Part shown: positions 11,259 through 21,488 of the stretch, piece by piece
How positions within the stretch are numbered: position 1 is the first letter of the stretch
Layout of the letters: each line of letters opens with the position of its first letter
From: Ulva prolifera
Taxonomy: Eukaryota > Chlorophyta > Ulvophyceae > Ulvales > Ulvaceae
DNA: 64,000 nucleotides
Direction of reading: 5' to 3'
Assembly: GCA_023078555.1 (NCBI GenBank)
Contig: CM041197.1
Location: 8,340,842-8,404,841 of the forward strand
Notes under the pieces: model-generated
What the model saw: the letters and a program-made list of their open reading frames with translations, nothing else
What the model was told of the DNA's origin: nothing
Database searches by the model: none
Program-made: the position numbers and the translations under genes

Positions 11259-11437
11259 GTGCGCGCACGGCCGTGGTGGCAACCACGTGTCTGAGGCTCT
11301 GCCGCCTTGCCGGCAGCGTGGCTCCCAGGGGCTCCAGCGGCCGGCGTGAGTGTGTGGTGCATGCCCGTGCCGATGCTGAAAGTCAGTGATGGGGGGCGAG
11401 CCCGAGCGCCCCCGTCCAGTAAGGTAGCAGTGTTGCT
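11259..11437 (+). repeat. Left arm of long inverted repeat pair
   Basis: This arm is the reverse complement of 12907-13083, with small gaps. Matching blocks include CGCACGGCCG at the outer end, CTCCCAGGGGCTCCAGCGGC in the middle and GGTAGCAGTGTTG at the inner end. The arms flank about 1.47 kb without a recognised gene. This could be a non-autonomous element with long inverted ends, or two independent copies of one dispersed repeat. Confidence 0.8.
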
Positions 11438-12906
11438 GCATCCAATTTGTTGTCCAGTATTGAAGCCGTTCAGCGTACTGAACCAGCAGGTCTTGAGGGC
11501 TGCGGGCGATATCGGGAAAGTGTCCGGGTGGGGAAGGCGGTCTGTGTGTGCGGCAAGCCGATGGGATCAAAATCTGGCGGCCAGGCGCATGCGCGCTGGC
11601 ACACGCGAGGGAGCACTGAGCACACTGTCCCCAAGCGCATCTGCCGAGGCGACCGGGCGAGAAGATGGCGGCCAGGCGCGCCAGGCTTCTTGAGGCGGCA
11701 CGGCCCGGCGTCCGCCTGCGGCGAATTTGTCAGCGGCGTGTGTGCGGGTGCGGCGTGGGTGTGTTGCCGTGCGTGGGGCTTGGCTCTATGCCCGTGAAAA
11801 TTTACCCCTGCCAGGCTGTCCTCTGCTTTGTTGAAGCAGCGCTCTCCAGTCATGAATGACATGAGGGCTGTCCCATGTGGCCGGAGGAGGCAGCTGCAAG
11901 CAATGTATGGGAGCGGCTGGTGCGGGGCCGGGCTGTGAGGGGGGGAGGGGAGCCCCCAGCGAATGCCTGTGTTGATTTGTGGACGTTCCCAGGTTGTGTG
12001 GCAGCCATGGGTGGGCCAGTTGCTGTCTGTGCGGCAGAACTGGAGCAGACCCATGCATGGCAGCCTTGCCTGATGGGGGTTTGTGGGGGCTGGGGAGACA
12101 CCGGCTCTCAGACAGAGGTGCGTGCTCGGCTGTTGTGCGGGTGCAAAGTAGAGGAAGCTCCTGCTGAGGAGGCTTTGCCGCTGGACAACAGCGAGTGTGC
12201 GGCCCGGTGTCAGCGCCGCTGGTTGTGGTGGGCGGAGGGGTGTCTGAGGGGGTCTGAGGCGTGGCCGGGCGGCACACCGTCTGCACTCTGTGCTGTGGCA
12301 TCGGCACATCGTGCCATGGCATCGGGTGGTGTGATGATGTGTGTCCTGGCATACTCCTACACGGTGCCCTTGAAACGCATCGGGTTTGTGGAGGTATCAC
12401 ACGTAGGCAAAGTTGTCGGAGTGGGGGAGGGAGCCCTGCGGGTGAAAAAGACTGCAATCGAACATTGTAAAAGTGAAACGGCCTGAGTGACCTCTGTGAT
12501 CGGTATGATGTTTCAGGCTGCTGCTGCTGCAGTTTTGCACTGTGCAAGAACCATGTTCTATATGGCTGCTTGCACAGCTGAATTCACGTTGGCAGGTGCC
12601 CGTGCTGCAAGACAGGTACTGTGTATATACCGACCATGCATTGAAGGCTTACGGAAAGACGGTGTGCGTGTTCAGCGGCATCTGGTGGAGCCTCTGGCTG
12701 CCATGCCGCCTTTGGCCTCCAGTCTCAGGGCGCGGTCATGCATCATGTGTGTCAAGAACGATGTCTGAGGCAGTTTGCACCGCAGAACGCGCACAGACAC
12801 ACAGCAAGGCACAGCCAGCTGCACACCTTTACGAGTGTAAGCGCGTGCATGCCAGGGGGGATTGGTGTGCATGGCCGGTGGTGTGCATGTCAAGCGCGTG
12901 CATGTC

Positions 12907-13083
12907 CCAACACTGCTACCTTACTGGACAGGGGCGCTCGGGCTCGCCCCCCATCACTGACTTGTGGCTACGGCGCGCACCCCACACCCACGCCGGCCGC
13001 TGGAGCCCCTGGGAGCCACGCTAGCTACCGGCAAGGCGGCAGAGCTTCAGACACATGATTGCCAGCGCGGCCGTGCGCGGGGT
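12907..13083 (-). repeat. Right arm of long inverted repeat pair
   Basis: Partner of 11259-11437 in inverted orientation. It is bracketed by a direct repeat of about 27 bases (GGGGGATTGGTGTGCA core) at about 12853-12880 and 13097-13123, which differs at one base. The bracketing repeat suggests that this arm may itself be an inserted unit with duplicated flanks. Confidence 0.8.
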
Positions 13084-13801
13084 GAATCCCCACCACCAGG
13101 GGGATTGGTGTGCACGGCCGGTGTAAACAGGCTGTTGTGCCTGGGGTTTGCTCAGCCTGGTGGTGACATGGCTGCATAGCGCGTGGTCCGCGCCTGTGGT
13201 GCTGCTATCTCCCTCATGTTGTCCTTGTAACTCACCATACCTCAGCCGTCTGCTGGTGCATTGCTCGGGCGTTGATAACCAGGAACTGCAGTGTCCAGGA
13301 GCTGTTCTGCGTCGACTCCTGAGTCAGTGCTCTACAAACCGATCGGTTTCCCGCCAAAAATTGAGGAGACCTGAGGGTGACTGAGGTGAGCGATCGTTCA
13401 ATCTTTGCAGCGTGCACGCTCCTGTGGTACGCTACCTGCCTCTCCACCTTGGCCCTTGTGCCACCAGACGCAAAACAAGTCCAGGGCACCGCAGCCACTG
13501 AACAACGACGAGATCCGTGCGTCAGAGGTGGAGGTTGGAACGTTCTATTCCTGATGCATGCTGCAGCGCAACCTTGCGACCAGCAAGTGATTCCGCCCTC
13601 TCGGACGCCCATTTGCTTTTCGCTCATGGCTGCTGTCAATGCTGTTCCGTGCACCTGACTTTGTGGGTCCTTGCCGTCCCCACTACGAACTGCATTCTCT
13701 CGCAGGACCACTACATGCGCTGCAGCAGGAGCGCATTTGAATCTGATAAACAGGCATCCATCTTTCGAGGCTATTGAGGGTCATATCCTGGGCTATTGAG
13801 T
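13084..13801. other. Spacer upstream of the J-protein gene
   Basis: No supported gene. It presumably holds the promoter of the J-protein gene. Confidence 0.4.
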
Positions 13802-16800
13802 ATGGCCGCCTCCTCCTCTCGCCTTCTAGTTCCATGTCCTTACTCGCATTTGTACCGCAACACGGCCAGAGGTGCTGGCTGTGCAACAGTGAGCCCAGTT
13901 TCAAATGGCTTGAATTTTGCGACAAGTGTTATAGCCTCTGACCTCCACCCCGCTTCTCCTGCACGATTATCAAGGGTGCGGTGCCATGCGGAGTCAGGTG
14001 TGTCCCGACGATCCCGGTGCGCTGCATGACGTCCGCAGTGAGTCGCTGTACACAGACATCCAGATACATCACTCTGATGTGATTGTTCACCTGCTCCACT
14101 CGGAGCTGTTCTGTTCAAGTGCTGGCCAGGTGATCCGTGGTCGATACGTGCATGTATGGCCCGGGTGCAAGATGGCCAGCACGCCACCAACCAGTCAAGC
14201 GCAGAGAGAACGGGTACCAGGATGGAAGGATTCAAAGAGGTCGTGGCTATGATGGCCACCAGCTGACGCCTCGGTTTGTTGCAGAGACGTTGTACGAGGT
14301 CTTGGGTGTGTCTGAATCAGCAACGGCGAAGGAGGTCAAGGCAGCGTACAGGAAGAAAGCGGTGAAGCTCCATCCCGACGTGAATACAGCCCCCGATGCC
14401 AAAGAGCAGTTCATGCGGTGTAAAACGGCGTACGAAACTCTGATGGATGACAAGAGCCGAGCAGCATACGACCGTGCACGCAAAGGAGGCTTTGCATCCG
14501 GCGTTGGGGGTGACTTCGGAGCAGATTGGGACAGCTTCGGCAAATACGCCAGGTAAGCATCCGTTCATCCAGACTTGAGCCAGCAAACGGTCGTGATCAT
14601 CGTCCACACTGTCAAGGCCCAGGGCTTCGAGAACACTTGTGTCTGGCCTCGTGACAACATCTGCGACCCCAGTCCAGCCCCTTTCGTGACACAGGCATGT
14701 CAGGCTGTTGGCGTTCTTGAACCGCCTCAATCGCACGGCAATGGACTCCTTGAACTGCCTCAAGCACTTCTTGTGGGCGTGCTGCAGAAAATGCAGGCTG
14801 AGCATTCATCTGTGACCCATGTCACTAGCCATGTCACTGAGGATGTGGCCCCTTCATGACGCACATTCGCACACCGTGGACTGCCATATCCGATGGAGCC
14901 CGCCGCTCCTCCTTAGAAGTGCATGCTAACTCAGAAGATGGCGCCAGACCCAGTGCCGTTGGCAACACCACATCGTTCGTTCGCTGTGCTACCCCTCACC
15001 TTGAACACCCAGGGCAGGCCAGCAAGCTGCTCCCCCTTGCCCGCCTGTGCACTACCCACAGCCATCCCAGCTCTGATTTGCTGCAGTGACGTTTGCTTGG
15101 GCAGGCTTGCGGGTGTGGCGATTGCTCAGACCAACGCGAGCGCGAGAGCCCTGGCCACGGGGCCGATCGGCTTCACGCGGGGCGCCATGGGGAATGCATG
15201 AGGAGCACGCAGTCCCTGTCATGCACGTGCCTTGGTGAATAAGTACTGTCTAATAGCCTTGATACTTGCCACACTCTGTCGCTCGGGGAACCAAACAAAG
15301 TAGCATCCATTGCACTGTCAGCGGTTGTCGCGGTCCGAGTCGTTAGTTCTGCGCAAACAACTAGACGGTCTGCGCTCACGCAGACCACGGGCCGTGTCAC
15401 TCTGTGTGTTACGCGCGCCTTTGAGAGTCCAGTGATGTGATCGCTTTACCACCGGGCCCTTGCACATTGCAGCTGAACTTTCACAGCCCCCAGCCGGTCT
15501 CGATTCCACAAGCCGTCCATGCCACGGTGGATGTCGCTTTGCGATCATACGGACATACCTTGGGCCGCAGCTGCTAGTCGCAGCCCATGTACAAAGTGTC
15601 TACTTCGTTTTGGTCACAATGTCAGCGTGTTTCGGCCAGGCTGCCGTCCATCTGCGGAGCCTCCCTCCGCTGTCCCACCATGCATTCCACACCCCACCCA
15701 GCTGCGCCGTGAGCAGCCTGCCTGTTCTGGCGACACCCCCCCTCGCAGTCCGCAAGTTCCAGCCTCCAGACATGCATGGCCATGCCTGTGGCCTCGGGGC
15801 CACCATCCGCATGTCTGAGATCGCTCAACGTTTTTGCGTGACAACCTTCACAACCCAGAACGCACAAGATTTGCTTTTGCTTTTATAAAGGGGCTTGTAC
15901 AGGGACGCGGCGCGGTCGACGCAGTACACGTACTCGGACCTCATGCGGGACCTCGACCGCGAGCTGGAGGCGTGGCAGCGCGAGCGCGAGCGCAAGAAGG
16001 GGCGCCGCGCCGAGAGCCCCACCGACGTGCTCGGGGACATCGCGGAGGAGTTCCTCGACTTCCTCGAGATGGGCGCCGGCATCGGTACGCCCCCACTCCA
16101 CCCTAACCCCGTGCACCTGTGTGAGTGCCGCTGCCGCTGTTGATGCGCGTCTGAGGGGGGCCGATGCCCTGATTTGTCAGCGTTTTGACCCCCCAATCAC
16201 AAGTGGACAAATGTTCCTTCGCGTTCGGGCCTGGCCACCCAACACCAGTGTAGGTCCCTGCTGCTACTGGTGCACAACTGTGACGAAACCACGCGGGTGT
16301 GTGACCTGCGCAATACAGTGCGAGGTGCTAGTATGACCGGTGCAAAGGAGTGCGGCTCGTGCGCTGGCCATCAGGCGTGGTGCCTGTTGCGCCCGTGTGA
16401 TGTGCGTTGTCGACTCGCCTGTTGCGATGCAAAGACAGCAGCGTGCCTCGGCCGCAGCCGGGCTTGACCAGACGAGACGGGGCCAAGCTCCCGCGCTGGC
16501 GGCGGCTCTGCGCCGCACACAATGCTCGTTCACCAGAGGCCTCCGTGAAGTTTATGCATGCATTCGATCAACACTTGTGCGCATGGCATGCATCATGTGT
16601 TGTCTGGAAATGATGCGTGCGGCGCTGCCGCCAACACGACGAGGTATGCGTGGCCCAGCACATCGTCCGACATCCTGCTGCGCGTGCAGCCTCTGACGAA
16701 GAGGCCAAGCGTTCCAGTGGCTCGTCGTCCTCCGCCTCGTCCAAAACACGCCCTTCGTCATCCTCCACCGCTGGTGCTTCCTCCGGTGCGTCGTCGGACT

Positions 16801-17069
16801 CCAAGGCTGGCGCCTCGTCGTCCACGCGCCGCGACGGCAGCGCCGCGGGGGCGCGCCCCCGCACGCAGTCCACCGGCACGCAAACCGAGACAGATGCCGA
16901 GGCGGCGTACCGCGCCGCGGCGGAGGAGGTGCGGCGGGAGGCAGAGGCCGCGCGGGCGCGGGCCGCAGGCGCCGCGTCGGCGGCGCGAGAGCGAGCGCGG
17001 CGTGATGCGGAGAAGGCTGCGGATATTGAGGACGAGCTCGCTGCTCTCAAGCGCAGGTTCGGCCGGTGA
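13802..17069 (+). CDS. Plastid-targeted DnaJ (J-domain) co-chaperone, 4 exons
   Basis: A J-protein that would recruit and stimulate Hsp70, probably in the plastid stroma. Exons are 13802-13997, 14285-14552, 15903-16084 and 16690-17069 (341 residues); intron phases 1, 2 and 1 all match and the total length is divisible by three. Residues 1 to about 62 form a Ser/Ala/Arg-rich transit peptide (MAASSSRLLV, ending ARLSRVRCHA). The J domain at about 67-130 has the catalytic HPD at 95-97. The next exon reads DLDRELEAWQRERERKKG and then LGDIAEEFLDFLEM, which resembles the C-terminal GEEFVEFLE region I recall from plant plastid J-proteins. The last exon is Ser-rich, then a charged coiled-coil with many Ala/Arg/Glu. 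The absence of a signal peptide before the transit peptide supports a primary plastid. The exact J-protein subfamily is inferred. Confidence 0.9.
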
Positions 17070-18279
17070 GGCGGCCAGTGAGCGTGCGTGTGTGTCTATG
17101 AATACGGGCGGTTGGGGGGGCGTGCCGCCATCAGCTATGCATGTGCCACCCACGGTGCAGGTGGCACCCGTCTACGGGGCGCGATGGACGTGCTGTACGC
17201 ACTTCACGGGGCCTCGGCGAATCAATCATCTGCAGGGAATCTTGCAACAGTGCAATGGCATGCGCGACAGGGTCAGGCTGTGCCAGGCCGCTGATCGGGC
17301 TGGTCAGTGACCAGTGGTCACTTCAGAGGTGCTCCACGGTGTGAGGTCTGCCGTGGGACTGCTGCTGAGGCCGCGGCTGCGAGGCCGTGGTCGACGAGAG
17401 CTTGTACTTGACGATGTGCACTGACACGGCGGCGCAAGCCGGTGCGTGTGGGCCGTGCCCAGGATTTCAGCGCTAAAGCTGTGTGTACGCCTGTGGAGCT
17501 TGTCGGGCGGGGCTTCTGTAGGACACAGGGGCCGAGACCGCGATGCAGGCACGCCTGTGCAAGAGAGCTGACCACGGGCTACCTTGCAGCGGTGCTCAAC
17601 ATCTCGAGCTAGGATGATGTGGGCGTGCTGGGGGTGTTCTTGCAATCAGGCATGGTGTTGGTGTCGGTGTCTGTGTCGGTGCTGGGTGATCATGCCAGGT
17701 GCTGCCCAGTATACAATCGGGTGGAGATGGCTCATCTGGGGATGAGCCATGCGCAGTCAGATAGGTCTGGCAGGCAATGGCGTGCTGCTGTACTGTGTCA
17801 ATTTGTAGACTTTAACCTGGCAGGTTCAGCCTGTTCCTTCTTTCGGTGTCCGTGTCGATGTTTGATGCTGGTTTCGCATACATGTAAACGAGCCACCCAG
17901 GCACTAGGCGCATACGTAGTCTTGATGACACAGTCAGAATGCCTGGATCAGTATATCGTGTTGATGGAAACGGTATGAGCCTTTATGCACTGGCAAGACT
18001 TTTCGAGACATCGCTGGCGACAGCTGGTGCATGGTCCACTTTCCCGCAGCACTGACGAGCTGAACACCAATGCATCCCACAGTCCATACACTGCTAAAAC
18101 AATGTACGTGATATATTCCGCCTGCGTTTCTGCGTTTGTGTTCTTGAAGCCATCGCCTGTATGCATCGACTGGGGCAATGCTGGCACTGATACAGTGAAG
18201 AAGCGTTGCTTGCAAAACGCATGCGTCACGATCAGCCACAGTCGGATCTACTTGTGATCAACGCTGATTCGCCTGGCTC
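17070..18279. other. Spacer between J-protein and ATP12 genes
   Basis: No coding region is supported. Open frames here lack domain similarity and splice partners. Confidence 0.4.
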
Positions 18280-20215
18280 ATGGCCTCTCGCGCCTGCGAG
18301 TTCCTCGGTCGGTGTTTGCGCCAAGCGATCACGCAGGACGCGCGGTCTGCACAGCTTGCTGCAAGATCGTACTGCCTCGGCGTCTCATCGACGGGCACAT
18401 TAAACCGCTTCTATGAGAAGGCGACTGTTTCAGAGGCTGCTGGGGTGCCGGTACGCTGCGAAGTGTACAGCTGTGGCACAAGACGAAGGGGCCACCTGCT
18501 CGTGCTGGCCTTGCCGGAGCAGCGTGCCTTTTGCAGCGACAGCGGATTGCGATAGCCACTCAGCAGATTATTGGAACTACGTTATGTGTGTCCTGTATGT
18601 TTATGCCCTTTCGCTGCTTCGTTTCGGACATCTGGACCTGTGTATCGCAGGGGTACTGGAACGTGCTACTAGACGGAAGACGGGTCAAGACACCAAGCAA
18701 AGAGATCCTTCACGTCCCCAGCAAGATACTTGCAATGGCTATCGCGGCGGAGTTCCAGTACCAGGGGCAAGACTACGTGTGCTTCTGCGTCACTCTCAGC
18801 GAGACAGACACTGACCTCACGCCCGTGTTGCAATGACATCCTCAAGCAACGACGGTGCTCGCTAATCACGGCCCCTTGCGAATTGCAGATCCGGCCAATC
18901 ACACAGCCCGTGTTCAGGCTGCAGTGGCAAGTGCAGCATGCAGCCTTCAGCCACCAAGACTTGATAGACAGGATGCTGCAGTATGTGGACAGTGACCCAG
19001 TCTGCATGCGTACTCCTGAAGACGTCTTCTCGTACAAGGTACCACTCCCTCGCAAATGTTCTCTCCTTCAGCTGCTTCCATTCATGCAAGCATCTGCTCC
19101 ATCTCACTCATAACATCGCATTCCAAAGACCACAGCTCGACCTCCCCTCCAAGCATCGATGGGTAGCGCCACGAGGCTGCATACTGCCTGCAGCTACGAG
19201 CAAAGCAAGACGCTGAGTTTGGGAGCATCATAGCGTGGGCAGAGGCGAAGTTTGGGGTCCAGCTGCAGACTTCGTTGAGCCTCTATGGCTGCGAGCAGGA
19301 GCCAGAAGTCGCCCTGGCGTATGCAGCCTTCCTGCAGCGGCTGCCCTACTCGCAGCTGCTCGCCCTGTCAGAGCTCGCAGGCGCATGCAAGAGCCTGCTG
19401 ATTGCTTTCGCTGTGCACGGGAGGCACATCTCTGTCGATCAGGTGTGCCCGCTCAGAGTGCTGCTGCCGCATGCGGCCTTGACACCTGCTCTGTCACCAG
19501 GCCCCCAGCCGGTGTGTGCAAAACAAAAAAGTAACGGAGAGGCCGGAGGCACCGCCGGGGAACGCACAAGCACAGCAAGGCCACCGCCCCCTGCTGGGGT
19601 GCAGCGTCTGCCTGTTGAAAGCGGATATCGCTGCTTGCTGCTGTTGCGCTGCATGCACACACCAGGCTGCAGCCCGACTGTCTCGTGCTGCTGGCCCACA
19701 GGGCGTTCCGGTGTTCTGACGCCCCGAGCCTCTCTACGCCCCTCCTCCTCACTCCGGCAACCGTCACGAGGCAATGCCAGCAGTGCCTGCACTACATGAC
19801 CCACAGTCTCTGGTCCGTGCATGTATCTCATGTATGCATCCAATGCGACATGCCAAAGCCCCGGTCCTGCGGTGCTTCCCATGCTCATGGGTGTGCTCGG
19901 GCCGTCACCCGCCCCCGTATGCACCCCACGCATTCACCCCATGCATGCCACCCATGCATGCACATCATGCATACACGCCGCGCTGCGGTCCAGGCGGTGG
20001 CGGCGTCGCGGCTCGAGGAGGACAGCCAGGTGGAGCAGTACGGCTTCGTGGAGGGCGGCCACGACATCGACACCGCGGACCTGCGCACCCGCGCCGGCGG
20101 CGCTGCGCTCTTCCTCGCCCTCGACGCCCTCGCCGGCACCCCCGCCGAGCCGGTGGACCGCAGGGCGCGCGACATCGACAAGGCGATGGATGCGCTGCAG
20201 GGCCTCGGCTTCTGA
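18280..20215 (+). CDS. ATP12: ATP12 mitochondrial F1-ATPase assembly chaperone, 5 exons
   Basis: In known homologues, ATP12 binds the F1 alpha subunit in the mitochondrial matrix and prevents its aggregation during ATP synthase assembly. Exons are 18280-18450, 18651-18776, 18889-19038, 19194-19442 and 19994-20215 (305 residues), all joined in phase 0. The N-terminus (MASRACEFLGRCLRQA) is Arg-rich and acid-poor like a mitochondrial presequence. Family landmarks follow in order: RFYEKATV, LLDGRRVKTPSKEIL, AMAIAAEFQYQ, IRPITQP, the WAEAKFGV segment, ALSELAGACKSLLIA, and RLEEDSQVEQYGFVEGGHDID at 238-258. The last of these closely matches the plant ATP12 C-terminal signature as I recall it. Length is usual for the family. 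The only doubt is the exon 1 donor, since an in-frame GT six bases earlier (after 18444) is also possible. Confidence 0.93.
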
Positions 20216-21488
20216 GGCGGCCGCTGCAGCGCGCGTCACAAGGACAAAGGCGGCATGGCGGGCAGTACCGCGAACACCGCGAATCGCAAGAACAACACTC
20301 GGCAAACCCGCCCAACATACCCACGCTTGCTGCACCCGGTGTGTGCGGCGGGGGGGAGAGAGGGCCCTGGTGGCGTGGGTGCGGCGGTGTGTGAGCTTCC
20401 GGAGCGTGAGCGCCCGGCGGCTGCGGTGGGCTATTGGGCCGCCGTGCTGGCGCTCGCGGCGGTGGACGGTGTGGAGTGTCGGGGACGGTGCATGCATGCG
20501 GTGGAAGAGCTGTCTCTGCCGCACGCCGCGGTGCCGGCATGTGGGTGATGCAGAGGATCGCGAGGGGCGACGTGCGCGTTGGGCGGCCTCGCGTGCGGGA
20601 GTGAGGCATGTTGGACTGCCTTTTATTCGTGTGGAGCGTGTTGTCTGTGCAGGGTACCATCACGCGAGGGCCCCCTGAGTGCATGTATGTCATGTGTGCT
20701 GATGAGGCCAGTGCGTTGGAACACACGCCGCAGCAGGAGCCAAACACCTCGGGTCACCTGCGGCTGTGGAGTATGTTTGTGCCTCTAGATCACGCTGAGA
20801 GCCGACGAGCTTGAATGCCACTGGCAGCCACAGTCGCCGTGTACCGCGTATGCTTGAACACATACTAGAGAGAGCCGACTAGCTTGAATGCCACTGCAGC
20901 GCACGTCTGACCCAGGGTGTGTGTGTGTTCGAGAGAGCGGGCGAGATGCCGTGGTGATATGCAAGGCAGCATGTATGGCCTCGGCCCGCAGACGCCCGCT
21001 GGCGGCGCCTGGTGCATGTGCGAGGTGAGGCGCGGATTGTACGCTCAACAAATCGGAACGACTTGCAGCTGTGCAGATGCCAGTATGCGGTGAGCTCTTC
21101 TGTTTTTTCAATGTAGAATACGCATGCATGGAGTGTTGTGACTTGCACAGCGTGTGCTAGCAGGGCCGTGCGACCGATGCCGGCATGGCCGCACAGGTCA
21201 CCACCAGCCACAGCCAGTGCCTCTCGAGATACCTGATCCTTCGCAGCGACCACCTCGCTCACCGCCTGCAACAGCGGCCGCCTCTCACTACACATGCATG
21301 TGGGTAGTCACGTTGCCGCACACGCAAAGTGTTAAGCAGTGCCATACACAAGTTTACTGTCCTCACATACTCACCAAAACTAAAACAGCACCTCGCGGCC
21401 AAAACCAACCGATACACTATCGTACAGTAGATGCTTACTGACACACGCCACACGGCGCACGGCGGCAGTCACGTCTCGCGGTGTCAGC
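20216..21488. other. Convergent spacer between ATP12 and the Cys-rich gene
   Basis: The two flanking genes point towards each other, so this holds both 3' regions. No gene is supported. A short direct repeat (AGCCGAC, then AGCTTGAATGCCACTG) occurs near 20797 and again near 20871. Confidence 0.4.

Noticed and set aside
15380-15460. tRNA-like A-box (TGGTAAAGCGATC on the minus strand)
   Set aside because: No matching B-box and no cloverleaf; it lies in an intron of the J-protein gene.
19821-20747. Overlapping Arg/Ala/Pro-rich frames of 196-285 codons on both strands
   Set aside because: They overlap the ATP12 last exon in other phases; only the ATP12 frame has family motifs and matching splice phase.
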